Below are positions 54,572-61,607 of a stretch of DNA of 64,000 bases, piece after piece (position 1 is the first letter of the stretch; each line of letters opens with the position of its first letter). Under the pieces are notes generated by a model. That model worked only from the letters and a program-made list of their open reading frames with translations. It was not told where the DNA came from and ran no database searches. The stretch covers positions 1 through 64,000 of the forward strand of contig JASBYX010000001.1 in NCBI GenBank assembly GCA_029983755.1, given 5' to 3'. The position numbers and the translations under genes are program-made. Origin of the DNA: Anaerovoracaceae bacterium (GTDB lineage Bacteria > Bacillota > Clostridia > Peptostreptococcales > Anaerovoracaceae).

Positions 54572-56402
54572 TCTTTTGGATAAATCTGTAGCTGACAAAA
54601 TCGCAGCAGGGGAAGTCATAGAACGGCCCGTTTCCATAATCAAAGAACTTGTTGAAAACTCCATAGATGCAGGAGCCAAATCCATAGTTTGCGAGATCAA
54701 AAAAGGCGGGAAAACCTACATAAGAGTCACCGATGACGGAATCGGTATAGAAAATTCTGAAATAGAAAAAGCATTCCTTCGCCATGCTACCAGTAAAATT
54801 ACCAAAGCAGAAGACCTTAACAGCCTTAGCACCCTAGGTTTTCGTGGAGAAGCACTTGCAAGCATTGCAGCAGTAACGAGAATGGAAGTCATTACAAAGT
54901 CAAGGCAAGATAAGGTCGGAACGAAGATCATAATACATGGGGGAGACATAATTTCCAAGTCCCCAATCGGTTGCCCTGAGGGGACGACAATGGTAATCAA
55001 AGATCTATTCTACAATACTCCTGCACGACTTAAATTCATGAAATCAGAGGCATCAGAAACCGGAAGAATCACGGAGTTTCTAAGCAATATTGCTGTGGGA
55101 TTTCCTGATATAAGTTTTCGGTACTTGGTCAACGGTAAAATTACCTTCACTACATCCGGTAATGGAAACTTAGAAAACAGCATTTCCCAAGTGTATGATC
55201 ACCGAGATTTTAGAAATCTCATACCAATTTCATGTGAGATTCCCGGTCTCAAAGTATCAGGCTATATTTCAAGACCCTCAATAAGCAGAAACAGTCGAAA
55301 GTCTCAAGTTTATCTAGTAAATGGTCGAATCGTTGAAAGTGCAGCTATTGACCGTGGAGTTGAAAAGGGATACAGAGAAAGGTTATTTGAAGGTCGTTTT
55401 CCCATAACCTTTATTTTGCTGGACATTGATCCGACTTCTATCGATGTGAATATACATCCAAACAAAAAAATCATTAGATTCGACAGAGAAGATGAGGTTG
55501 TGGATCTCATAAGCGATACCATATACAATGCTCTCACCGCTCCGGAATCAGTTCCTAGACCTGCTATCGATATGGGAGATCTCGATTTATCTTTAAATAA
55601 AGAATTGTCTATAAATCGGACAGAACCCTTGAATGCTTCACAAAAGGAGTATAGCCTAGTTCATGACATAGTTCAGGATTCTCCCCTTGATTTATCAGAA
55701 ACAAAACAGCTTACCCTCAGGGATATTCTAAGTTCTGAGGATGATTCTGCCACTAGAGATTACGATGATATCGAAAAAATAAAAGCCTTTGACCTTGATC
55801 CCGGTGGAGTTAGACTTTCATGGGAAGAGATGAGACCTTTGGGAGTCGTTTTTGCCACATATATTCTGTGTACTGACGACAAATACTTTTATATGATAGA
55901 CCAGCACGCAGCTCACGAAAGGGTATATTATGAGAAACTTGTAGGCAATTATCTTGAGGAGGGGTTTTCAGGAAGAACTACACAGCTAATGGCAATAGGA
56001 ACTGTTTTGGATCTGACCCACGGAGAAATGAATCTAATCGACTCATGGAAGAAGATTTTGGAATCTCTCGGATTCGAAATTGAACTCTTCGGACCATCCT
56101 CTGTAATAATAAAGGGAATCCCCGATTTCATGTCTATGGAGGAAGGGGAGAAGTTCGCAGAAGATCTTATACAGAATGTCGACATTAGGGATGATTTCAA
56201 CAATCAGGTCGCCATCGATAAGCTCATCACCAAGTCATGCAAAAGTGCGATCAAAGCCCATGACCACCTTACTCCTGAAGAGGTAACCGGCCTTCTCAAT
56301 TCCCTTAAGAAGTGCAGAAACCCCTATTCCTGTCCTCATGGCAGGCCGACTATAATCAAATTTACACAGTATGAGCTTGAGCGTATGTTTAAACGTGCGT
56401 GA
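54561..56402 (+). CDS. mutL: DNA mismatch repair protein MutL
   Basis: The 613-residue protein has the GHKL ATPase N-terminus (DKIAAGEVIERPVSIIKELVENSIDAGA, VTDDGIGI, LGFRGEALASIAAV, GTTMVIKDLFYNTPARLKFM), a variable linker, and a C-terminal domain with the endonuclease motif DQHAAHER (D447) and CPHGRPT, so it is the nicking type of MutL found where MutH is absent. ATG 54561 with AAGGAT upstream is preferred to TTG 54555. It overlaps mutS. Confidence 0.97.
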   Translation: MKINLLDKSVADKIAAGEVIERPVSIIKELVENSIDAGAKSIVCEIKKGGKTYIRVTDDGIGIENSEIEKAFLRHATSKITKAEDLNSLSTLGFRGEALASIAAVTRMEVITKSRQDKVGTKIIIHGGDIISKSPIGCPEGTTMVIKDLFYNTPARLKFMKSEASETGRITEFLSNIAVGFPDISFRYLVNGKITFTTSGNGNLENSISQVYDHRDFRNLIPISCEIPGLKVSGYISRPSISRNSRKSQVYLVNGRIVESAAIDRGVEKGYRERLFEGRFPITFILLDIDPTSIDVNIHPNKKIIRFDREDEVVDLISDTIYNALTAPESVPRPAIDMGDLDLSLNKELSINRTEPLNASQKEYSLVHDIVQDSPLDLSETKQLTLRDILSSEDDSATRDYDDIEKIKAFDLDPGGVRLSWEEMRPLGVVFATYILCTDDKYFYMIDQHAAHERVYYEKLVGNYLEEGFSGRTTQLMAIGTVLDLTHGEMNLIDSWKKILESLGFEIELFGPSSVIIKGIPDFMSMEEGEKFAEDLIQNVDIRDDFNNQVAIDKLITKSCKSAIKAHDHLTPEEVTGLLNSLKKCRNPYSCPHGRPTIIKFTQYELERMFKRA

Positions 56403-56485
56403 AACAAGGACCTATCAAGCCTAAGAACATTTATCATATCTGAAAGAAATTATCAACTTATCAACCTTGAAAGGACTCACAAGAT

Positions 56486-57382
56486 ATGGGAAATCCTATA
56501 CCAATATTCGTTGTTGCAGGGCCTACTGCAGTTGGGAAAACAGAATATGCAATCGATCTGGCTAAGAGGATAGATGGTGAAATTGTAGGCTGTGATTCCA
56601 TGCAAATATATAAATATATGGACATCGGTTCTGCGAAGCCTACTTTTGAGGAAAGAAAAGAAGTTCCACACCATCTCATCGATTTTGTTGATCCACGGGA
56701 GGAGTTTTCCGTTGCAAGATATCAGGAGCTTGCAAGGTCTGCAATAAGAGAGATACATAGCAGGGGTAATGTTCCCATCATTTCAGGTGGAACAGGGCTT
56801 TACCTGGACAGTATAATATACGATATCGATTTTTCAAAAAAACCCCAGGGCGGTGTCTTCAATGAGAGACGGGATGAGCTCTTCAATATTGCAGAACTTA
56901 AGGGAAATGATGCCTTGCACGGTATTTTAGAGAGACTTTCCCCTGAAACTGCCAACAAGATTCATCCCAATAATTTAAAAAAAGTCGTCCGTGCAATCGA
57001 AGTTTTGGAAAATGGCGGCAGCATCCCGGATTACAAGTCGATAAATCTGAAAAAGTACTCACAGATCGAGGCAAAAATGTTTTGTCTTACAAGGGACAGG
57101 GAGGAACTTTACGATAGAATTAACCGAAGAGTTGATATTCTCATGAAAAAAGGACTTGTGAGTGAAATAGAAGGGCTGCTTGAAATGGGACTCTCTGAGG
57201 AGCAGATTTCCATGAAGGGGATCGGATACAAGGAATTGTTTTCATATCTTAATGGGGAAGTTGACCTTGATGAAGCCGTGAGACTCATTAAGAGAAATAC
57301 TAGAAGATTTGCCAAGAGGCAGCTCACATGGTTTAGAAAATACGAAGATATGGAATGGATAAACTTAAGCTTAAGGGGGTAA
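56486..57382 (+). CDS. miaA: tRNA dimethylallyltransferase
   Basis: MiaA adds a dimethylallyl group to A37 of tRNAs reading UNN codons. The 298-residue protein has the P-loop GPTAVGKT at residues 12-19, CDSMQIYKYMDIGSAKPT, SGGTGLYLDSII, and a C-terminal RNTRRFAKRQLTWFRK tRNA-binding region. AAAGGA precedes the ATG. In B. subtilis hfq follows miaA; here a recombinase gene does. Confidence 0.96.
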   Translation: MGNPIPIFVVAGPTAVGKTEYAIDLAKRIDGEIVGCDSMQIYKYMDIGSAKPTFEERKEVPHHLIDFVDPREEFSVARYQELARSAIREIHSRGNVPIISGGTGLYLDSIIYDIDFSKKPQGGVFNERRDELFNIAELKGNDALHGILERLSPETANKIHPNNLKKVVRAIEVLENGGSIPDYKSINLKKYSQIEAKMFCLTRDREELYDRINRRVDILMKKGLVSEIEGLLEMGLSEEQISMKGIGYKELFSYLNGEVDLDEAVRLIKRNTRRFAKRQLTWFRKYEDMEWINLSLRG

Positions 57383-57385
57383 GTC

Positions 57386-58516
57386 ATGTCAGAAAAAGAA
57401 ATTCGAATTCATAATAAAAGTGACAAACCTTTCAATATAGTGAAAAAAGAGGCGGAGATTTTTCAGCAATGTGAAAAAATTGAAAAGGAACTCCCAAGAT
57501 TCATGCGGGGGTTTTTTGCATATCTAAAGGGGAATGTTTTGCCTATGACAAGGCTGGCATACCTTCAGGATATTCTTTTCTTCTTCAATTATCTCATAGA
57601 AGAAACAGGTCTCATCGAGGGAGAAGACACCAGTAAAATCAAGGTTTCTGAGCTGAATAAGATCAAGGCTGTTGATGTTAATATGTTTATTGACTACTGC
57701 AGAAAATACAAGGTAGAAGACGAGAAATCAGTAACCATATACGAAAATAACAACAAAACACTTGCTCGCAAAAAGTCATCAATTTCTGTACTCTTCAAAT
57801 ATCTCTACCGTGATGAGCTTGTGGACAAAAATATCACCGATGGTTTTGACCCAATAAGGGTTCCTAAAGCAGGAGAAAGAGAAATCAAGGCACTACAAGA
57901 TGATGAAGTTATGATAATGCTGGATGCGGTTACTACGGGTACAGGAATGACAAAACATCAAAAGAGCTATTGGGAGAAAACCAAGAAGCGAGATAAGGCA
58001 ATTCTGCTCCTCTTTTTGACATACGGTCTCAGATTATCAGAACTGCAACAACTTAACATAAGCTCCTTCAACTTTAATAGGGGTGAGTTTAAAATTTACA
58101 GAAAACGTGGCAAAGAGAGCATCATGCCCCTTAATGACTCTGTTACAGAGTCATTGGCCGACTATATCAACAACGAAAGACCTGAAGAAGATAGAGTCAA
58201 AGATGAAAGCAAAGATGCCTTGTTTCTTTCCCTTCAAGGCAGTCGTCTGACTGAAAGACAGATCAGGGAGCTGGTTAAGAAGTATACGGCTATTGCCCTG
58301 AAAACAAGCAGCAAAGGGGGGTATAGCCCTCACAAGCTACGGGCGACCGCTGCCACAAGCCTCATCGGTAGGGGGAACTCCATATACGATGTGGCTGCTC
58401 TTTTGGATCACGAACAGGTTACCACGACTCAGCTCTACGCTGCACATAAAGAGAATGTGAAACGTGACCTTGTGAAGGGTATGGAATGGGAAAAAGAACG
58501 GAAAAATGAGAAGTAA
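57386..58516 (+). CDS. Tyrosine recombinase, XerC/XerD-like
   Basis: The 376-residue protein has an N-terminal core-binding (SAM-like) domain and a catalytic domain with the full set of residues: R216 in YGLRLSEL, a lysine in the YRKRGKES hairpin, H316-x-x-R319 (PHKLRATAA), H342 in LDHEQ and the nucleophile Y351 in TTQLYA. The fit with miaA (3-bp gap) and the absence of any element boundary suggest a chromosomal Xer-type enzyme rather than an integrase of a mobile element, but its target site is unknown. A GGGGGTAAG site precedes the ATG. Confidence 0.88.
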   Translation: MSEKEIRIHNKSDKPFNIVKKEAEIFQQCEKIEKELPRFMRGFFAYLKGNVLPMTRLAYLQDILFFFNYLIEETGLIEGEDTSKIKVSELNKIKAVDVNMFIDYCRKYKVEDEKSVTIYENNNKTLARKKSSISVLFKYLYRDELVDKNITDGFDPIRVPKAGEREIKALQDDEVMIMLDAVTTGTGMTKHQKSYWEKTKKRDKAILLLFLTYGLRLSELQQLNISSFNFNRGEFKIYRKRGKESIMPLNDSVTESLADYINNERPEEDRVKDESKDALFLSLQGSRLTERQIRELVKKYTAIALKTSSKGGYSPHKLRATAATSLIGRGNSIYDVAALLDHEQVTTTQLYAAHKENVKRDLVKGMEWEKERKNEK

Positions 58517-58561
58517 ATTTTGCCTACAAGCTGATAAGTGGATTTAATTAAAGGGGATTGT

Positions 58562-59878
58562 ATGGATAAGGATTTTACAGATTTAAATAACATATATGAA
58601 GTTTTCGGTATTCCGGATGCAATATCTAATTTAGTAGAAGATGCAGAAAGGGGTCTGCAGGATAAATTTTCTCAGGTGGACAGAATAGCTGAGGCTAATC
58701 AGTACAAGGTTCTTAAGGCTATGCAGGAGGAGAGACTATCCGATACGCATTTCAATTGGAACACCGGCTATGGTTATGATGATGCAGGCAGGGATATTAC
58801 GGAAAGGATTTTTGCCAAGGTCTTTGGCGGTGATGCTGCTCTTGTGCGAACCGCCTTTGTCAATGGCACCCATGCCTTGGCCGCCAGCCTCTTCGGGATC
58901 CTGCGGCCTGGCGACGGGCTTGTGTACGTCTCCGGCAAGCCCTACGATACCCTGGAAGAGGTAATCGGTATCCGTGGCCAAGGCATGGGATCCCTCCGGG
59001 AATACGGCGTCACCTATAAGCAGGTTGACCTGAAACCTCAGTACGGTGACGCAGAAAATCCCTTTGATTTTGAGGGCATAAGAGATGCAATAGACGAAAA
59101 AACAAAGGTCTGCGCCATCCAGCGTGCCACCGGCTACAGCTGGAGGCGCTCCATTACAATGGAAGAAATTTCCCAAGTAACAGCTTATATCAAATCCATA
59201 AATCCCGAAATAATAATCTTCGTGGACAACTGCTACGGGGAATTTCTCGACATGAGGGAGCCCCTTGATGTGGGCTGCGACCTCATGGCGGGCTCCCTCA
59301 TCAAAAACCCCGGAGGGGGACTTGCCCTCTCAGGTGGATATTCAATCGGAAGAAAAGATCTTGTGGAAAAGGTCTCTTACCGTCTTTCTTGCCCGGGAAT
59401 TGGAGGAGAGTGCGGCCTGACATATGGACAGACCAGAACAATGCTTCAAGGTCTATTCATGGCACCTACGGTAGTTGCAGGAGCCATAAAGGGTGCAATG
59501 ATATGCGGCGAAGTTTTTTCTGAGCTCGGTTTTCCTGTGGCTCCATCAAATGATCAACCTAGAAGTGACATAATTCAGGCGATTCAGCTGGGTAGCAAGG
59601 AGAGACTCGTTTCATTCTGTAAGGGTATCCAAGCAGCTGCCCCTGTGGATTCCTTCGTTACACCTGAGCCTTGGCCCATGCCCGGATACGATAGCGATGT
59701 AGTTATGGCTGCAGGGGCTTTCGTTCAAGGTTCATCAATTGAGCTTTCTGCAGATGGCCCGGTGAAACCTCCTTACAACGTGTATTTCCAAGGGGGAATG
59801 ACATATAGCCACTCGAAGATGGGTGTTTTGTTCGCTCTCAAACAGCTTTATAAGGAAGGACTTGTGGATATAAAATGA
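58562..59878 (+). CDS. YnbB-type PLP protein (methionine gamma-lyase family, 'aluminium resistance')
   Basis: The 438-residue protein belongs to the YnbB group of cystathionine-lyase-related PLP enzymes: DTHFNWNTGYGYDDAGRDITE, RTAFVNGTHALAASLFGILRPGD, FVDNCYGEFLDMREP, and the lysine in MAGSLIKNPGGGLALSGGY. Function is unproven. Patches between about 58850 and 59330 are much richer in GC, with CGG, CGT and CGC arginine codons otherwise rare here, as if parts were acquired from a GC-rich relative. ATG 58562 with AAGGGGA upstream is preferred to an in-frame GTG at 58538. Confidence 0.9.
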   Translation: MDKDFTDLNNIYEVFGIPDAISNLVEDAERGLQDKFSQVDRIAEANQYKVLKAMQEERLSDTHFNWNTGYGYDDAGRDITERIFAKVFGGDAALVRTAFVNGTHALAASLFGILRPGDGLVYVSGKPYDTLEEVIGIRGQGMGSLREYGVTYKQVDLKPQYGDAENPFDFEGIRDAIDEKTKVCAIQRATGYSWRRSITMEEISQVTAYIKSINPEIIIFVDNCYGEFLDMREPLDVGCDLMAGSLIKNPGGGLALSGGYSIGRKDLVEKVSYRLSCPGIGGECGLTYGQTRTMLQGLFMAPTVVAGAIKGAMICGEVFSELGFPVAPSNDQPRSDIIQAIQLGSKERLVSFCKGIQAAAPVDSFVTPEPWPMPGYDSDVVMAAGAFVQGSSIELSADGPVKPPYNVYFQGGMTYSHSKMGVLFALKQLYKEGLVDIK

Positions 59879-60591
59879 CAGATGGACAATCTAATGCTTC
59901 CAAAAAAATATTGGCTGCGCTGAAGCTTTTTCTTTTATTTTTATTCATTTTCGCAATACCGATTTACATCGGCTTTTTCCGCCGAGACCTGATAAGTCAA
60001 ATGGACTCAATTCAGGAAGTAACGGCATTTCTCGATGCCAACAAAACACTTGCTGTCTTTGTATACCTAGGCCTCCAGGTTCTTCAGATAATTGTAAGCG
60101 TCCTACCGGGACAGGTTTTTCAGGTGGCTGCCGGTTACTATTTTGGGTTCTTCATGGGTCTTGTATACTCACTTATCGGAGCGGCAATCGGTACGGCACT
60201 CACTTATTTTGTTGCAAGATTCCTTGGATCAAACTCCGTAAATACTCTTTTCGGGGAGGAGCGAATCAACAAAATAGTTTCAATGCTGAACAATCATCGT
60301 GCTTATAACATTGTGTTTTTGCTGTATCTGATTCCGGGGCTTCCGAAGGATCTCGTCGGGTATGCGGCTGGTATATCCCGTATAAATTTTAAAATTTTTA
60401 TCGTCATTTCAATAGTCGGGAGAACTTTCGGCATGAGTGGGAGCCTGCTGTTTGGGTATCTATATGCTCATGGAAACTACGTGATGATGGGAGTAGTAGG
60501 GGGCTTGGCAGTCCTGATCTCTATTCTCTGCATCCTTTACAGAAATAAAATCTCCGATTACATGGATCGATTCTACGAGAAAATAGACTGA
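59875..60591 (+). CDS. TVP38/TMEM64 (VTT domain) membrane protein
   Basis: The 238-residue protein has about six hydrophobic spans and the VTT/DedA-like core (VLPGQVFQVAAGYYFGFFMGLVYSLIGAAIGTALTYFVARFLG, LYLIPGLPKDLVGYAAGIS). DedA/VTT proteins are linked to lipid scrambling or undecaprenyl-phosphate transport. The ATG overlaps the stop of the YnbB-type gene (ATGA). It is the last gene of this run; the SOS promoter of the yneA-like gene follows within about 95 bp. Confidence 0.9.
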   Translation: MTDGQSNASKKILAALKLFLLFLFIFAIPIYIGFFRRDLISQMDSIQEVTAFLDANKTLAVFVYLGLQVLQIIVSVLPGQVFQVAAGYYFGFFMGLVYSLIGAAIGTALTYFVARFLGSNSVNTLFGEERINKIVSMLNNHRAYNIVFLLYLIPGLPKDLVGYAAGISRINFKIFIVISIVGRTFGMSGSLLFGYLYAHGNYVMMGVVGGLAVLISILCILYRNKISDYMDRFYEKID

Positions 60592-60665
60592 TTTTCTCAC
60601 TTTTCAATCTAAACAGATGTAATAACAGAAACATACTCCATAAGAACAAGGTTTAAATAAAATTT

Positions 60666-60677
60666 AAACATTTGTTC
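60666..60677. promoter_or_regulatory. LexA-box-like site upstream of the -35 element
   Basis: AAACATTTGTTC differs from the palindrome GAAC-N4-GTTC at one base. It lies just before the -35 box of the yneA-like promoter. Confidence 0.6.
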
Positions 60678-60685
60678 TTTTTCTA

Positions 60686-60714
60686 TTGACTAAGAACATA
60701 TATTCTGCTATACT
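60686..60714 (+). promoter_or_regulatory. Promoter of the yneA-like gene
   Basis: TTGACT (60686-60691), a 17-base spacer and TATACT (60709-60714), close to the sigma-A consensus. The spacer contains one LexA-like box, and a perfect box lies just downstream of the likely start site, so binding of a repressor would cover the promoter. Confidence 0.85.
60694..60705. promoter_or_regulatory. LexA-box-like site within the promoter spacer
   Basis: GAACATATATTC matches GAAC-N4-GTTC except for one base (A for G) and lies entirely between the -35 and -10 elements of the yneA-like gene. Confidence 0.7.
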
Positions 60715-60723
60715 TCTATTATC

Positions 60724-60735
60724 GAACATATGTTC
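60724..60735. promoter_or_regulatory. LexA (SOS) box, perfect palindrome
   Basis: GAACATATGTTC, preceded by C, is a perfect match to the Gram-positive LexA/DinR consensus CGAAC-N4-GTTC and lies about ten bases downstream of the -10 box of the yneA-like promoter. Confidence 0.88.
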
Positions 60736-60754
60736 AATAGGGAGGGGTATAGTG

Positions 60755-61051
60755 ATGAGAAGATATAGAATTAAATCAAAATTTAGATTTACGATGTTTT
60801 TAGCTATAGTGGCTATTATAGCATTGAGCAGTTTTATGGGTATAGTTGGTATCATAGATGCTCAAGGTAATACTGTGGACCAATATGATACCGTATACGT
60901 GACTGCCGGTGAAAGTATTTGGTCACTGGTTGATGGTCACGTTCCACATGATATGGATAAGCGTGAGTATGTTTATCATGTAGCCAAGTATAATGATATC
61001 GATCCCGGAGATATCAAACCAGGTGACGAGATAAAACTTCCCATATTTTAG
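60755..61051 (+). CDS. yneA: YneA-like LysM protein, SOS-induced cell division inhibitor candidate
   Basis: The 98-residue protein has a basic N-terminus, one membrane helix (about residues 12-32, ending in a small extracellular linker) and a single LysM domain (DTVYVTAGESIWSLVDGHV, then YNDIDPGDIKPGDEIKLPIF). This is the architecture and length of B. subtilis YneA, the SOS-induced division suppressor. A strong GGGAGGGG precedes ATG 60755; the reading frame also runs upstream through the promoter. Three LexA-type boxes surround the promoter. lexA, normally divergent from yneA, is not adjacent. The gene name is inferred from architecture and regulation. Confidence 0.82.
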   Translation: MRRYRIKSKFRFTMFLAIVAIIALSSFMGIVGIIDAQGNTVDQYDTVYVTAGESIWSLVDGHVPHDMDKREYVYHVAKYNDIDPGDIKPGDEIKLPIF

Positions 61052-61185
61052 TTAAGTGGATAATTGAGCTAAATCAGGCATCTTGAAATAAGCTATCTAG
61101 GGAAAAATATCATTTCAGAGATGATCATAATTTATGCTCAAATTACAAGTTAACTTCGTTGACCAATGTATCCACAAGGGGAAAT

Positions 61186-61222
61186 AAAATCCGTTAAAAC
61201 GCAAATGAGAGCCGCGGATTTT
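61186..61222 (+). terminator. Candidate terminator after the yneA-like gene
   Basis: AAAATCCG (61186-61193) pairs perfectly with CGGATTTT (61215-61222), with a 21-base loop; the T run is in the 3' arm and continues with one more T. Confidence 0.45.
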
Positions 61223-61306
61223 TCAAGATTTCACTAAATTTTAATATCCAATGATGGCGCGCAAATAACAACCAAAAGCAAATAGCATACAATATAATTG
61301 CACAGC

Positions 61307-61363
61307 GGGGACTGAATTCATTAGCGCTCATAGAAACCCGAAAATCCCGTGAAAACAGTCCCC
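61307..61363. repeat. Inverted repeat GGGGACTG/CAGTCCCC
   Basis: GGGGACTG at 61307-61314 is exactly complementary to CAGTCCCC at 61356-61363, with a 41-base interval. The ends resemble REP-like or MITE-like palindromes seen in Firmicutes, but no transposase or target duplication was identified. Confidence 0.6.
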
Positions 61364-61379
61364 ATTGATTTTAATTATA

Positions 61380-61430
61380 ATAACTATTCCGAAAATTATG
61401 ATTTTAAGAATAGTTATATCTTTTTATATA
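61380..61430 (+). terminator. Hairpin with T-rich tail
   Basis: ATAACTATTC (61380-61389) pairs perfectly with GAATAGTTAT (61408-61417), with an 18-base loop, and is followed by ATCTTTTTATAT. It may be a weak plus-strand terminator. Confidence 0.45.
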
Positions 61431-61528
61431 TCTTTTAACTCTATGTCCTCTACTATTATATTTCTTAACAACATCTGTAAGAAGCTACTAATTTGAGATA
61501 ATATATATCTCATTCAATTGTACTTACG

Positions 61529-61566
61529 AAAAAAACCGCTGGGATGTTTTTCATTCACCCCAACGG
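61529..61566 (-). terminator. Intrinsic terminator of purL
   Basis: Read on the minus strand, CCGTTGGGGTG pairs with CATCCCAGCGG (two G-U pairs, otherwise perfect) and is followed by seven T residues. On the plus strand the same arms have two mismatches, so it is a strand-specific terminator placed about 40 bases after the purL stop. Confidence 0.85.
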
Positions 61567-61592
61567 ATATTATAGAACCATATTATAGAACC
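61567..61592 (+). repeat. Perfect tandem 13-bp repeat
   Basis: ATATTATAGAACC occurs twice in direct succession (61567-61579 and 61580-61592) between the purL stop and its terminator. Confidence 0.85.
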
Positions 61593-61607
61593 AAAGTAAT
61601 TTCACAT

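Larger units (their letters stand above)
61052..61607. other. Non-coding spacer with several inverted repeats
   Basis: No credible gene lies in this roughly 550-bp AT-rich stretch between the yneA-like gene and purL. It holds several hairpins, described separately, including terminators for both flanking genes, an 8-bp GGGGACTG/CAGTCCCC pair, and a tandem 13-bp repeat. Confidence 0.75.

Noticed and set aside
58736..59176. Minus-strand 146-codon frame in the GC-rich part of the YnbB-type gene
   Set aside because: The longer open frame is explained by higher GC content; the plus-strand protein is clearly conserved.
60644..60654. A fourth LexA half-site, GAACAAGGTTT
   Set aside because: Spacing between the half sites is wrong and the right half lacks the final C.
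61168..61176. DnaA-box-like GTATCCACA
   Set aside because: Single site with one mismatch, no cluster, and no dnaA/dnaN or unwinding element nearby.
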